Notes: generated from the letters alone by a model not told the origin. 64,000 nucleotides of DNA from Brenneria sp. hezel4-2-4 (GCF_013155275.1 NZ_JABJXS010000003.1:124001-188000), one strand, 5' to 3'; numbered from the stretch's first letter, positions 1 to 7,492 are shown. Made by a program: numbers and translations.

Positions 1-524
1 TGCTGCTGCCAGAAGTCAGCCGACAGTTGGTGGTTATCGTCAAAGAAGTCAATATTTCTCAGCATCGGATCATCAACAATCAGGTAATTCTGCAATCCTT
101 CCCGTTGCATGGCCTGAAGCAACAGCATGTTGAGTTTGTTAATACCGACAAATAACCAATATTTCTGGTTGAGGGTGTTGGCTATCTGTTGCTGATATTG
201 ATTAAAATGCCAGTAAAATATTTCCTGAGCAGGATCAACGGATAGCTGTTGATCGGTAGGCCCTTTATCGGTTTGCAATTGTAAAAAACGTTTTTCCAAA
301 AGCTTGTTCAGTAGTTCTTCGACCAGCGGTTGCACCGGCGCGGCAAACAGAGACTTCAGTTCAGCAACAGAATAAGGCTGTTGTAACAACGCTTTTTGGA
401 TTACCCGGATAATCAGCAAAATATTTGTATCCGGAATTAATAGCTGTGCCAGACCTCTTTTAAGGATGACCGCATCTTCCGTTTCAATGATCTGTATCGG
501 TAACAGAATTAGTTTATCATTCAT
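1..524 (-). CDS. TOMM-type E1-like/ThiF-like leader-binding protein, N-terminal part (runs off window)
   Basis: The frame is open from an ATG at 524 to the window edge, giving 174 residues with no stop. An AAGGA ribosome site lies 6-8 nt upstream. Residues about 18-85 (LKRGLAQLLIPD... LLNKLLEKRFLQL) look like the winged-helix RiPP-recognition region of SagC/ocin-ThiF proteins. Residues about 122-155 (YWLFVGINKLN... LIVDD) match the first beta-alpha-beta of an E1/ThiF Rossmann fold, with the glycine-rich loop degenerate (GINKLN). In that family the protein binds the leader peptide and passes it to a YcaO cyclodehydratase. It lies just downstream of the Cys-rich precursor gene on the same strand, which supports the call. 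The catalytic part and any YcaO or SagB-type dehydrogenase gene are outside the window. The family call is made from sequence features only. Confidence 0.7.
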   Translation of the reverse strand, partial: MNDKLILLPIQIIETEDAVILKRGLAQLLIPDTNILLIIRVIQKALLQQPYSVAELKSLFAAPVQPLVEELLNKLLEKRFLQLQTDKGPTDQQLSVDPAQEIFYWHFNQYQQQIANTLNQKYWLFVGINKLNMLLLQAMQREGLQNYLIVDDPMLRNIDFFDDNHQLSADFWQQ

Positions 525-567
525 GAAGTTTCCTTCTATGCCCGGTTAATGGCTTCAATAACAGGAG

Positions 568-603
568 TTGCACTGCCATCAGGAGGTCGTGATGGCAGTG
601 CAA
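568..603 (-). promoter_or_regulatory. 14-bp perfect hairpin between precursor and E1-like gene
   Basis: Arms at 568-581 and 590-603 (TTGCACTGCCATCA and its exact complement) enclose an 8-nt loop. No T-run follows on the minus strand, so it is not a classical intrinsic terminator. Such a stem between a RiPP precursor gene and its enzymes commonly stops or stabilises most of the transcript, giving more precursor than enzyme. That role is inferred here. Confidence 0.6.
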
Positions 604-612
604 TCATTCAAA

Positions 613-918
613 TTAAGCTGCGTGTACCACAGCTACGGCTGTACAACAGCATGGTGTACAAGAACAACAGCAGCTTGCGCCAACAACCGGGCTAGTCGAT
701 GAGCCATAGAGACTATGATTGCTGAATGCTTCTTCGATTGAGTTTAAATCTCGGACATTGAGTTTTTCAGTCCGGACCGTGTGATTTTTCCATGACAGGG
801 CAATTAAATCGCCCTCTAGTAGCTGAAGAGCATTTTCAGTCAGGATTGAAGAATCATTGCCTTCAAGCAAGGAGGTAATCGGATTGTCAAAATCCGGATA
901 ATCAGTAATAGAAGCCAT
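613..918 (-). CDS. Cys-rich TOMM/LAP-type RiPP precursor peptide
   Basis: The chosen ATG at 918 gives 101 residues. It has a GGAG ribosome site 9 nt upstream; the ATG nine codons earlier (945) has none. The first ~82 residues lack cysteine and are acidic, like a leader. FDNPI at residues 10-14 fits the FxxxB recognition motif known in the streptolysin S leader. The C-terminus holds VVGA then SCCCSCTPCCCT, with seven Cys, two Ser and two Thr in 12 residues apart from one Pro, and a hydrophobic tail AVAVVHAA. Dense cyclisable residues beside an E1-like partner gene indicate a linear azol(in)e peptide precursor of the streptolysin S/listeriolysin S type. A thiopeptide-like precursor (the GAS-C junction is reminiscent) is the main alternative. 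Product structure and activity are unknown; the leader is long for the SagA family. Confidence 0.75.
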   Translation of the reverse strand: MASITDYPDFDNPITSLLEGNDSSILTENALQLLEGDLIALSWKNHTVRTEKLNVRDLNSIEEAFSNHSLYGSSTSPVVGASCCCSCTPCCCTAVAVVHAA

Positions 919-1071
919 ATAATAGCTCTCCGTTGAAATATACATTTATCAATGGAAACACTGTATTATCCGAAAGAAAATTTTCAGATAATATCAGTGA
1001 GAGAAATAGGTCTCATCGACCTAAAAAAACCATAGTTTAGTTTTTAGAAAAATAATAGAAAAAATTAAAAA

Positions 1072-1099
1072 ATGATACTTTTAGTATTTCTATTGTAAA
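1072..1099 (-). promoter_or_regulatory. Candidate sigma70 promoter for the RiPP precursor
   Basis: Read on the minus strand, TTTACA (1099-1094) and TATCAT (1077-1072) are separated by 16 bp, about 155 bp upstream of the precursor start. The surrounding DNA is very AT-rich, so chance matches are likely. The -10 overlaps a partial copy of the TGATACT/AGTAT palindrome found intact at 2286 and 2471. Confidence 0.25.
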
Positions 1100-1170
1100 G
1101 AAACTATTAGTTAGGAGGAAATTAATTCAAAAATAATTAGCGGATTATTATTCTAGGTTCGGTATTACAT

Positions 1171-1201
1171 GGGGGGATTATAGGGCCGTAGCCCCCTTTT
1201 T
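1171..1201 (+). terminator. Possible orphan intrinsic terminator
   Basis: GGGGG at 1171-1176 can pair with CCCCC at 1192-1196 around a 15-nt loop that contains its own GGGC/GCCC pairing, followed by TTTTT. No plus-strand gene ends just before it, so it may be a relic. Confidence 0.3.
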
Positions 1202-1860
1202 AGAAAACTGAAATATTCTCTAATTAGTTGATATCAATAAACAACTTTTTGAGGTCTTACCATAACATTTTCAAGCGTATTGCTCTTTTTAAGAGGCTTT
1301 TTCCTCAGTTAATCAACGATATAACTTCAAAGGGTTGGGTAATCCTCCCAAAAAAGCAGAGTGTTAGTTAGTGGAATTTTCTCGCAATCTGAACGCAGGA
1401 GATTCGCTATGACCTGAAGGGCAGCGAAGCTCATAAGTTACGTTTTACTGGCGGGGGAAATGGCGCTATGTAATTAATGAATATTGTATGGTTTCACTCC
1501 TAAATAATACATATGCAATTATTATATTGCATTTTATAATTCTGGTTATTGTTTTTATTAATACTTTTTAAAAGAGTTTTATTTCATAAAAAATAGAAAA
1601 TCATGTGTCGATATATATTGCATGACAAATTTTTTGACGAAAGTTTGCATAATATCTATCTTTAAAAATAAACCCCATCCATTTCCAACTGAGGAGCGGG
1701 GATTTTTAATTATCCAATGAAGTTATATTTTTTATTTACCATCTATTTTAACTGTGAGTGCTGACAAGGCAGCAAGATTACTTCGTATTAGTGTTTGACC
1801 TTATTTTCAAGCAAGAAATATTTTCCCTGCCCATTTTATCAGACCAAAGAGAGAAGAAAT

Positions 1861-2088
1861 ATGGCACTTTATATGACTCAAAACATGAGTTCGGATAAAA
1901 CTATTACGATTACTTACTACCGAAAACAAAGCTCTTCGCATGTCACCCACGATGAGTCGAGGCGATTCACGCAGGATGCGATGGCAAACTACGCCAAGTT
2001 TAACAATCTACAGACTGACCAGATTAGGCCGGGATCTTATAAAAGTGGGCAGGGCGTGCCTGCCGGGGGTAAAGTTTTCGAGATTTAA
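1861..2088 (+). CDS. Small protein of unknown function (75 aa)
   Basis: The ATG at 1861 follows a purine-rich GAGAGAAGAAAT ribosome site; an in-frame TTG-type start at 1795 has none, so the shorter protein is preferred. The product is polar and Ser/Thr/Gln-rich, with a glycine-rich end (GQGVPAGGKVFEI), no signal peptide and no membrane segment. I do not recognise the family. It lies in the island about 0.9 kb from the RiPP precursor and points the opposite way. Whether it is a complete gene or the remainder of a larger one cannot be judged here. Confidence 0.4.
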   Translation: MALYMTQNMSSDKTITITYYRKQSSSHVTHDESRRFTQDAMANYAKFNNLQTDQIRPGSYKSGQGVPAGGKVFEI

Positions 2089-2287
2089 GCCCCATCCCTT
2101 TCAAGATGTTGAACGCTGTTTCCGCTTCACTTCAGCGATGACTCTGCCAGTCATCGCTGAGCAGGTCGAACATTTGCGTGAGTATTTCCGTCAAGGTGTA
2201 ACACATTACAGAGAAATGAGTAAACAGTCACCGCGTGACACTGACCCGGCATATCAGCGTATGGCAGAGTCCAACGACAAGAAGTAA
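2089..2287 (+). pseudogene. Unassigned coding remnant
   Basis: A protein-like open stretch ends in a charged helical tail (...YREMSKQSPRDTD...NDKK) and a TAA at 2285. It is in a different frame from the 75-aa gene before it. The only late ATG (2138) has no ribosome site. It could be the 3' end of a gene whose beginning was lost or replaced. The family is not recognised. Confidence 0.2.
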
Positions 2288-2491
2288 ATGATACTTAGTA
2301 TCATAAGAGGTTGCTGACAAAGTCTGGTGAGCGGCGATAATGGATGGATCGTAAAGACGCTGCAAGTACGTCCCTGTAAGCTCGAACCGCGCCATCCCTG
2401 GCGCGGACGCTTTACTCTTCCATTCCATTATCACTGTTCGATAAAGGGTGATAGGTTTGTCAACGGTCTGAAATGATACTTAGTATCATAA
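2286..2491. repeat. Palindromic non-autonomous repeat (MITE-like) between 21-bp direct repeats
   Basis: A 21-bp sequence containing the near-palindrome ATGATACTTAGTATCAT occurs at 2286-2306 and again at 2471-2491. The 164 bp between them fold as nested inverted repeats: GCTGACAAA/TTTGTCAAC near the ends, GATAATGGATGG (2336-2347) with CCATTCCATTATC (2420-2432), GTAAAG/CTTTAC (2351-2356/2410-2415) and CCGCGCC/GGCGCGG (2387-2393/2400-2406). It has no coding capacity. The centre resembles intergenic repeats I recall from Pectobacterium-group genomes. The flanking repeats could be a target duplication or part of the element. Confidence 0.6.
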
Positions 2492-2672
2492 TGTCCCAGT
2501 GTTAATAATTGGTTTTCAATGGAAATCGTACATACTTTATAGTGCCTGGATAATCCTTCACCATGGAACACCGGCATGGCTTGCGGTCGCTCCTTGCGAA
2601 TATGTGGGGGGATGCTCTGAGTCCACCGTCATTATTTACAATGTTTTCCCCAAGCGGAAGTTATCTCTTCTC

Positions 2673-2918
2673 CTACTTGATGATTCGTATAAACTCGAAA
2701 AACATGACGATGTCGCGCTTTTCACGGGCTTCCGCCAGCGTAGTTTGCGGGTAGGGGCCAAAGGCCAGACGGTTTTCCTTACCACCGAGGCGATAGCGGA
2801 AATACCATAACTTAGCGCCGCTGGCGGATACCGTCAGGTACAGACCTTGCGAATCGGTGAGTTTATAGGATTTTGCGCGAGATTTGGCTGCGCGGATTTT
2901 GCTGTCATTCAGGGCCAT
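2673..2918 (-). pseudogene. Truncated P4-type tyrosine integrase (N-terminus only)
   Basis: From the ATG at 2918 (AAGGAG ribosome site upstream), 69 residues (MALNDSKIRAAK... LWYFRYRLGG... FGPYPQTTLAEAREKRD) match the N-terminal DNA-binding (DUF4102-type) domain of P4-family integrases. After about 2712 the similarity stops and a short unrelated tail runs to a stop at 2673. The catalytic domain (R-H-R-Y) is missing, so the protein cannot recombine DNA. Its start faces the tRNA-Phe gene 160 bp away, the usual layout for an integrase at a tRNA attachment site. It therefore marks a past integration and a now immobile island end. Confidence 0.8.
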
Positions 2919-3079
2919 GTGAGGGTCTCCTTCGTTCATCGAACTGAACGACCCGCAATCTGACCCCAAATTTTCCGGATACGAAGGAATAAACCAAAAC
3001 GCATCGGGAAAGATTTTTACGCCAACTTATTGAATTGCATACACATAGGAATTGATAAAGAGGCATAAAAAAGGAAAGG

Positions 3080-3155
3080 TGGTGCCCGGACTCGGAATCG
3101 AACCAAGGACACGAGGATTTTCAATCCTCTGCTCTACCGACTGAGCTATCCGGGC
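3080..3155 (-). tRNA. pheV: tRNA-Phe (GAA)
   Basis: A 76-nt cloverleaf with encoded CCA. The acceptor arms GCCCGGA and TCCGGGC pair, the anticodon loop reads TTGAAAA with anticodon GAA, and the T-loop is GGTTCGATTCC. The 3' end points left, towards the integrase fragment and the AT-rich island, as expected if the island entered at the tRNA 3' end. In E. coli pheV also lies near speC. Confidence 0.95.
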
Positions 3156-3461
3156 AACGGGGCGCATTAAACCGTATTGCCTGCGCGTCGTCAACGGGTT
3201 TCTGTCACAAACCCGCGTGCTTGCTCTATTTTCGGGCAATTAATGACGCCAGCCGACAGGCCTGATTTATTCTTTCGGCAATCGGTGCGGCGACGGTTTT
3301 TATTGGCGGCGGCGTCTTTGGTGCAAATGTTATGTTCTGGCGCTAAATGAGGGGCGCTCGTTTCTTGAATTTGATGAAAAATAATGCCAATATTGCGCGG
3401 TTTTTAACTTTACTATTCACCTGAACTCCCTGTTCACCTGTGGTTAAAGAGGGCTGCTGAT

Positions 3462-3584
3462 ATGTCGGATTCATTGCTCATGGTGCGAAATTACTGCGCC
3501 GGATCTTTGATGACGTCGCAGCATGTTTCCTTTGCCAGCCGCCTCTTTTCGCTTCTTCGATTATCCCTCGCCACCATGCGGTGA
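3462..3584 (+). CDS. Candidate 40-aa leader peptide upstream of speC
   Basis: The ATG at 3462 has a GAGG site about 9 nt upstream and the frame runs 40 codons to TGA. The product is Ser/Leu/Arg-rich (ends FSLLRLSLATMR). It lies 233 bp before speC. In enterobacteria the inducible ornithine decarboxylase gene speF is controlled by an arrest peptide, SpeFL. The SpeFL signature (HIRRxxH and FAHRNSFDFHFF) is not present here, so a regulatory role is only suggested by position. Confidence 0.2.
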   Translation: MSDSLLMVRNYCAGSLMTSQHVSFASRLFSLLRLSLATMR

Positions 3585-3686
3585 GGCGTCCGTACGCTCA
3601 CTGTTAGGCATGATTAAAAATAGAGTTTTACTCTGATTTTACTGATGTCTATCGGATGGTGCTGACCCCAGTTTATCCATTCTTAA

Positions 3687-3706
3687 CCTACAGTAATAAC
3701 TGTAGG
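3687..3706. promoter_or_regulatory. Perfect 8-bp inverted repeat upstream of speC
   Basis: CCTACAGT (3687-3694) and ACTGTAGG (3699-3706) are separated by AATA. It could be a protein-binding site or a small mRNA hairpin in the speC 5' region. Confidence 0.4.
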
Positions 3707-3817
3707 GATCATGCGCTTGTCGTCAGCGATCGGCATTGTGATTGGTCGGGATTCGTTATCCCTGCGCTGTGTCTTCCGGGCACGTACACTCATCCTTAAC
3801 CGTTTGGGTTTGGTTAC

Positions 3818-5974
3818 ATGAAACAGTTAAAAATTGCGGCTAATGCGGCGGTTGCCGACCGTTTAATCACCGCACGCGAAATTGTTGCGCTGAGTCACAC
3901 TGATTTTACCGATGTGGCTGCCGTAGTTGTCTCTATTGAGGAAGCTCGCTGCGGGATCCTGTCGCTGTTACACCATACCGGTTTTACTATTCCGGCTTTT
4001 GTGGTGCGGAATAATGATGCCGATTCATTGTCTGAAATGTTGCCGACCGGCAGCGAGTGGCTATTGCTGGATGATGCGGGTGCGCATGCCGGGGTGCTGG
4101 AGAATGCGGCACAAACGTACCAGGATGCCATGCTGCCGCCGTTTTTCGATACGTTGCTCAAGTATGTCGATATGGAAAACACCACTTTCGCCTGTCCGGG
4201 ACATCAGGGCGGGCAGTTTTTCCGTAAGCATCCGGCCGGCAGGCAGTTTTTTGATTTTTATGGCGAAAACATTTTCCGGTCGGATATTTGCAATGCCGAT
4301 GTCAAGCTGGGCGATTTGCTGATTCATGAGGGGGCCGCCAAGAGCGCGCAGAAATTCGCCGCCCGGGTGTTCAATGCGGATAAAACCTATTTCGTGCTCA
4401 ATGGCACTTCCGCAGCCAATAAGGTGGTGACCAATGCGTTGCTGACCCAGGGTGATTTGGTGTTGTTCGATCGCAATAATCATAAGTCCAACCATCATGG
4501 CGCGCTGATCCAGGCCGGAGCGACGCCGGTTTATCTGGAAACGGTGCGTAATCCCTTCGGTTTTATCGGCGGGATCGACGCACACTGCTTCGATGAGGCT
4601 TATCTGCGCAATCTGGTGCGTGAAGTGGCGCCGGCGCGCGCCGATGAGACGCGTCCGTTCCGTTTGGCGGTGATCCAGCTTGGCACTTATGACGGCACGA
4701 TTTATAACGCGCGTCAGGTGGTTGATAGCATCGGTCATCTGTGCGACTACATTCTGTTTGATTCTGCCTGGGTGGGCTACGAGCAGTTTATTCCGATGAT
4801 GGAGCAATGCTCGCCGTTGCTGCTGGAGCTGAATGAGAACGATCCGGGCATTTTTGTCACTCAATCGGTGCATAAGCAGCAGGCGGGATTCTCACAAACC
4901 TCGCAGATTCATAAGAAAGACACCCACATCAAAGGGCAGCGGCGTTTTTGCAACCATAAACGCTTTAACAACGCATTTATGCTGCACGCGTCGACCAGTC
5001 CTTTCTACCCGCTGTTTGCCGCGCTGGATGTGAACGCCAAAATGCATGAGGGCGTCAGCGGGCGTCGTTTATGGCTGGAGTGCGTGAAAACCGGCATTGA
5101 GGCGCGTAAACAGTTGCTGGCGCGCTGTGAGTTGATTCAACCGTTCGTGCCCACAACCGTGGCGGGAATACCGTGGCAGGATCATGATACCGACGTGATG
5201 GCGCATGACGTGCGTTTCTTCAATTTCGAGCCGGGTGAAAAGTGGCATGCCTTTGATGGCTATGCCCAGGATCAGTATTTTATCGATCCCTGTAAATTAC
5301 TGCTGACGACGCCGGGGATCGATGCGGTCAGCGGCGAATACACCGACTTCGGTATTCCGGCGACCATTCTGGCAAACTATCTGCGTGAACATGGCATCAT
5401 CCCTGAAAAATGCGATCTGAATTCGATTTTGTTCCTGCTGACGCCGGCGGAAGACAGTATCAAAATGCAGCGTCTGGTTGAGGCTATCGTCTATTTCGAG
5501 CAGTTGATGGCCCGGGATGCGCCGTTGAGCGAGGTGTTGCCAAGCCTGTATCACAAATATGAACAGCGCTATCACGGCTACACGTTGCGCCGGCTCTGTC
5601 AGGAAATGCATGATTTTTATGCCAGCCACAAGGTGAAAGATCTGCAAAAGGCGATGTTCCGTAAAGACGCTTTTCCACCGGCGGTGATGCTGCCGCAGGA
5701 CGCAAACCGCGCGTTTGTGCGCGGCGACATTGAACTGGTGCCGATTGCTCAGGCCGCCGGCCGCATCGCGGCGGAAGGGGCCTTGCCTTATCCGCCGGGC
5801 GTGCTGTGCGTGGTGCCGGGGGAAGTGTGGGGCGGGGCGGTGCAGCGTTATTTTCTGGCGCTGGAAGCCGGCATCAACCTGTTGCCGGGGTTCTCGCCCG
5901 AGCTGCAAGGCGTCTACAGCGTGGCCGAGGAAGATGGCGGCAAGCGGCTGTACGGTTATGTCATCGAGCAATAA
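3818..5974 (+). CDS. speC: Ornithine decarboxylase (biosynthetic type)
   Basis: This PLP-dependent enzyme makes putrescine from ornithine, the entry to polyamine synthesis, in the cytoplasm. The 718 residues match the prokaryotic ornithine/lysine/arginine decarboxylase family: an N-terminal wing domain, the large PLP domain with QSVHKQQAGFS (cofactor lysine K353) and the C-terminal domain (PGEVWGGAVQRYFLALE). As far as I can recall the sequences, it agrees better with E. coli SpeC (711 aa) than with inducible SpeF, and no potE antiporter gene follows, which argues for speC. Position next to tRNA-Phe also fits. A hairpin follows the stop. SpeF remains a minor alternative. Confidence 0.9.
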   Translation: MKQLKIAANAAVADRLITAREIVALSHTDFTDVAAVVVSIEEARCGILSLLHHTGFTIPAFVVRNNDADSLSEMLPTGSEWLLLDDAGAHAGVLENAAQTYQDAMLPPFFDTLLKYVDMENTTFACPGHQGGQFFRKHPAGRQFFDFYGENIFRSDICNADVKLGDLLIHEGAAKSAQKFAARVFNADKTYFVLNGTSAANKVVTNALLTQGDLVLFDRNNHKSNHHGALIQAGATPVYLETVRNPFGFIGGIDAHCFDEAYLRNLVREVAPARADETRPFRLAVIQLGTYDGTIYNARQVVDSIGHLCDYILFDSAWVGYEQFIPMMEQCSPLLLELNENDPGIFVTQSVHKQQAGFSQTSQIHKKDTHIKGQRRFCNHKRFNNAFMLHASTSPFYPLFAALDVNAKMHEGVSGRRLWLECVKTGIEARKQLLARCELIQPFVPTTVAGIPWQDHDTDVMAHDVRFFNFEPGEKWHAFDGYAQDQYFIDPCKLLLTTPGIDAVSGEYTDFGIPATILANYLREHGIIPEKCDLNSILFLLTPAEDSIKMQRLVEAIVYFEQLMARDAPLSEVLPSLYHKYEQRYHGYTLRRLCQEMHDFYASHKVKDLQKAMFRKDAFPPAVMLPQDANRAFVRGDIELVPIAQAAGRIAAEGALPYPPGVLCVVPGEVWGGAVQRYFLALEAGINLLPGFSPELQGVYSVAEEDGGKRLYGYVIEQ

Positions 5975-5987
5975 ATCTTGTGCTGTC

Positions 5988-6011
5988 CTCAGGCCCGGCA
6001 GCGGGCCTGAG
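5988..6011. terminator. Hairpin between convergent speC and ansP
   Basis: CTCAGGCCCG (5988-5997) pairs perfectly with CGGGCCTGAG (6002-6011) over a GCAG loop. It lies between two converging genes and has no clear T-run on either side. Probably a bidirectional terminator. Confidence 0.55.
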
Positions 6012-6028
6012 AGATCGCGCTTTCCGTA

Positions 6029-7492
6029 TCAGTTAGCGGTAGATTCCTGTTCCGGTGCGGTGTGCGGCTGGTTTACTTTTTGCTTCTGTAGCCCTGACCA
6101 TCCGGCCACCAGCATCAATCCCAGAACGGGGATAGAGGCGATAGTCCAGGTTCCGTTGGGGTAATCAAAAGCCATCAGCACCATGACGCCGAGCAAAAAC
6201 GCCAGCGTCAGCCACGACGTTACCGGCGCGCCCGGCATTTTAAACGAGACGGGCTGCGCCTTACCCAGACGGATAGCCTTACGCAGCTTCATCTGACAGA
6301 TAATAATGAATCCCCATGAAGAGATAATGCCGAGTGAGGCGACGTTCAACACAATTTCAAATACCTGAGACGGGACGATGTAGTTCAGGAATACACCGAT
6401 AACATGAATGCTTACCGTGACGAGAATCCCGGCATAAGGCACTGATTGGGCGCTCATCCGGGACAGAAATTTGGGCGCTGAACCGCCCAATGCCAAAGAG
6501 CGCAGAATTCGTCCGGTGGAATACAGGCCGGAGTTCAGACTGGAAAGCGCCGCCGACAGCACGACAATGTTCATGATCGTACCGATATAGGGAACGCCCA
6601 GCTTGCTGAAGAAAGTAACGAACGGGCTTTGTCCCGCCTGATAGGCGTTCCACGGCAGCAAACAGACCAGCAGCGCAATCGAGCCGACATAAAACAGTCC
6701 GATGCGCCAGATGACGCTGTTTACCGCTTTCGGCAGCACTTTTTCCGGGTTTTTACATTCGCCGGCGGTAATGCCGATGATTTCAATACCGGCAAAAGCA
6801 AAGATAACCCCTTGGATCAGCACTAAGGCGGGCAACAGGCCGTGAGGGAAGATGCCGCCGTTATCGGTGATCAGATGGAAGCCCGTCGGGTTGCCGTCCA
6901 GCGGCGCGCCGACGCCGAGATAGACCGTACCGACCACCAGAAACAGCGAAATGGCCGCGACTTTAATCAGCGCGAACCAGAACTCCATTTCGGCAAACCA
7001 TTTCACGCCGATCAGGTTCATCATGGTAACGATCGATAACGCGCCCAGCGCAAACATCCACTGCGGCACATCGGCAAATGTTCCCCAATAGTACATGTAA
7101 AGCGCGACCGCCGTGATATCCACGATGCCGGTCATCGCCCAGTTGAGAAAATACATCCAGCCTGCTACGTAGGAGGCTTTTTCTCCCAGAAATTCACGGG
7201 CGTAAGAGACAAAACTGCCGCTGGTCGGGCGGTGGACGATCAACTCGCCCAGCGCGCGCAGAATGAAAAAAGAGAAGATGCCGCAGATCAGGTAGACCAG
7301 CGCCAACGCAGGGCCGGCCATTTGTAAACGTGCGCCTGCGCCGAGAAAAAGACCGGTGCCGATTGAGCCGCCGATGGCGATCATCTGAACGTGACGATTG
7401 CCCAATCCCTTGTGATAACCTGTTTCATGCGAGTCCAGCCAACGTCTTTGATTTGTATCCTGTCCAATGCCTGTTTTATTGCTTTGCGTCAT
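6029..7492 (-). CDS. ansP: L-asparagine permease, amino acid transporter family
   Basis: A 487-residue, 12-segment inner-membrane permease of the amino acid-polyamine-organocation superfamily. The start RRWLDSHETGYHKGLGNRHVQ and the first helix GGSIGTGLFLGAGARLQMAGP are the AAT-family signature. The E. coli AnsP-specific stretches (FLGEKASYVAGWMYFLNWAM, VKWFAEMEFWFALIKV, FHLITDNGG) are conserved as far as I recall them. It should import asparagine by proton symport. It converges on speC and is monocistronic. Substrate is assigned by similarity. Confidence 0.88.
   Translation of the reverse strand: MTQSNKTGIGQDTNQRRWLDSHETGYHKGLGNRHVQMIAIGGSIGTGLFLGAGARLQMAGPALALVYLICGIFSFFILRALGELIVHRPTSGSFVSYAREFLGEKASYVAGWMYFLNWAMTGIVDITAVALYMYYWGTFADVPQWMFALGALSIVTMMNLIGVKWFAEMEFWFALIKVAAISLFLVVGTVYLGVGAPLDGNPTGFHLITDNGGIFPHGLLPALVLIQGVIFAFAGIEIIGITAGECKNPEKVLPKAVNSVIWRIGLFYVGSIALLVCLLPWNAYQAGQSPFVTFFSKLGVPYIGTIMNIVVLSAALSSLNSGLYSTGRILRSLALGGSAPKFLSRMSAQSVPYAGILVTVSIHVIGVFLNYIVPSQVFEIVLNVASLGIISSWGFIIICQMKLRKAIRLGKAQPVSFKMPGAPVTSWLTLAFLLGVMVLMAFDYPNGTWTIASIPVLGLMLVAGWSGLQKQKVNQPHTAPEQESTAN

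Larger units (their letters stand above)
919..1860. other. AT-rich intergenic region of the island
   Basis: No convincing gene was seen in about 940 bp. The DNA is markedly AT-rich compared with the core genome to the right. It holds the candidate precursor promoter (1072-1099), a possible orphan terminator (1171-1201) and short out-of-frame stretches that look like decayed coding sequence near 1400-1480. Confidence 0.5.
3156..3817. other. Intergenic region between tRNA-Phe and speC
   Basis: About 660 bp. It contains a 40-codon candidate leader reading frame (3462-3584) and a short perfect hairpin (3687-3706). A small open stretch near 3275-3350 encodes a hydrophobic end (...GGGVFGANVMFWR) with no start codon and looks like a remnant. 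Nothing else was recognised. Confidence 0.5.

Noticed and set aside
1009..1030. 6-bp inverted repeat TAGGTC/GACCTA followed by A-run
   Set aside because: The A-run is on the wrong side for a terminator in either likely direction, and the stem is short.
1400..1520. Stretch encoding ...DLKGSEAHKLRFTGG and, one base out of frame, KWRYVINE, reminiscent of a HigB/RelE-type toxin
   Set aside because: Too short, frameshifted and without a start; the resemblance is suggestive only, so no gene is called.
1671..1712. CCCC/GGGG pairing followed by TTTTT
   Set aside because: Only four consecutive pairs with mismatches inside the stem; too weak to call a terminator.
2499..2810. Two plus-strand frames of 103 and 63 codons
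   Set aside because: They overlap the integrase remnant in antisense and have no similarity or ribosome site.
2932..2951. TCGTTCA/TGAACGA inverted repeat just upstream of the integrase remnant
   Set aside because: Could be an integrase or excisionase site, but 7 bp with no second copy is not enough.
3027..3239. 70-codon minus-strand frame
   Set aside because: It runs through the tRNA-Phe gene.
4061..4873. 270-codon open frame antisense to speC
   Set aside because: It is the complement of a conserved high-GC gene, has no ribosome site and the product resembles no protein.
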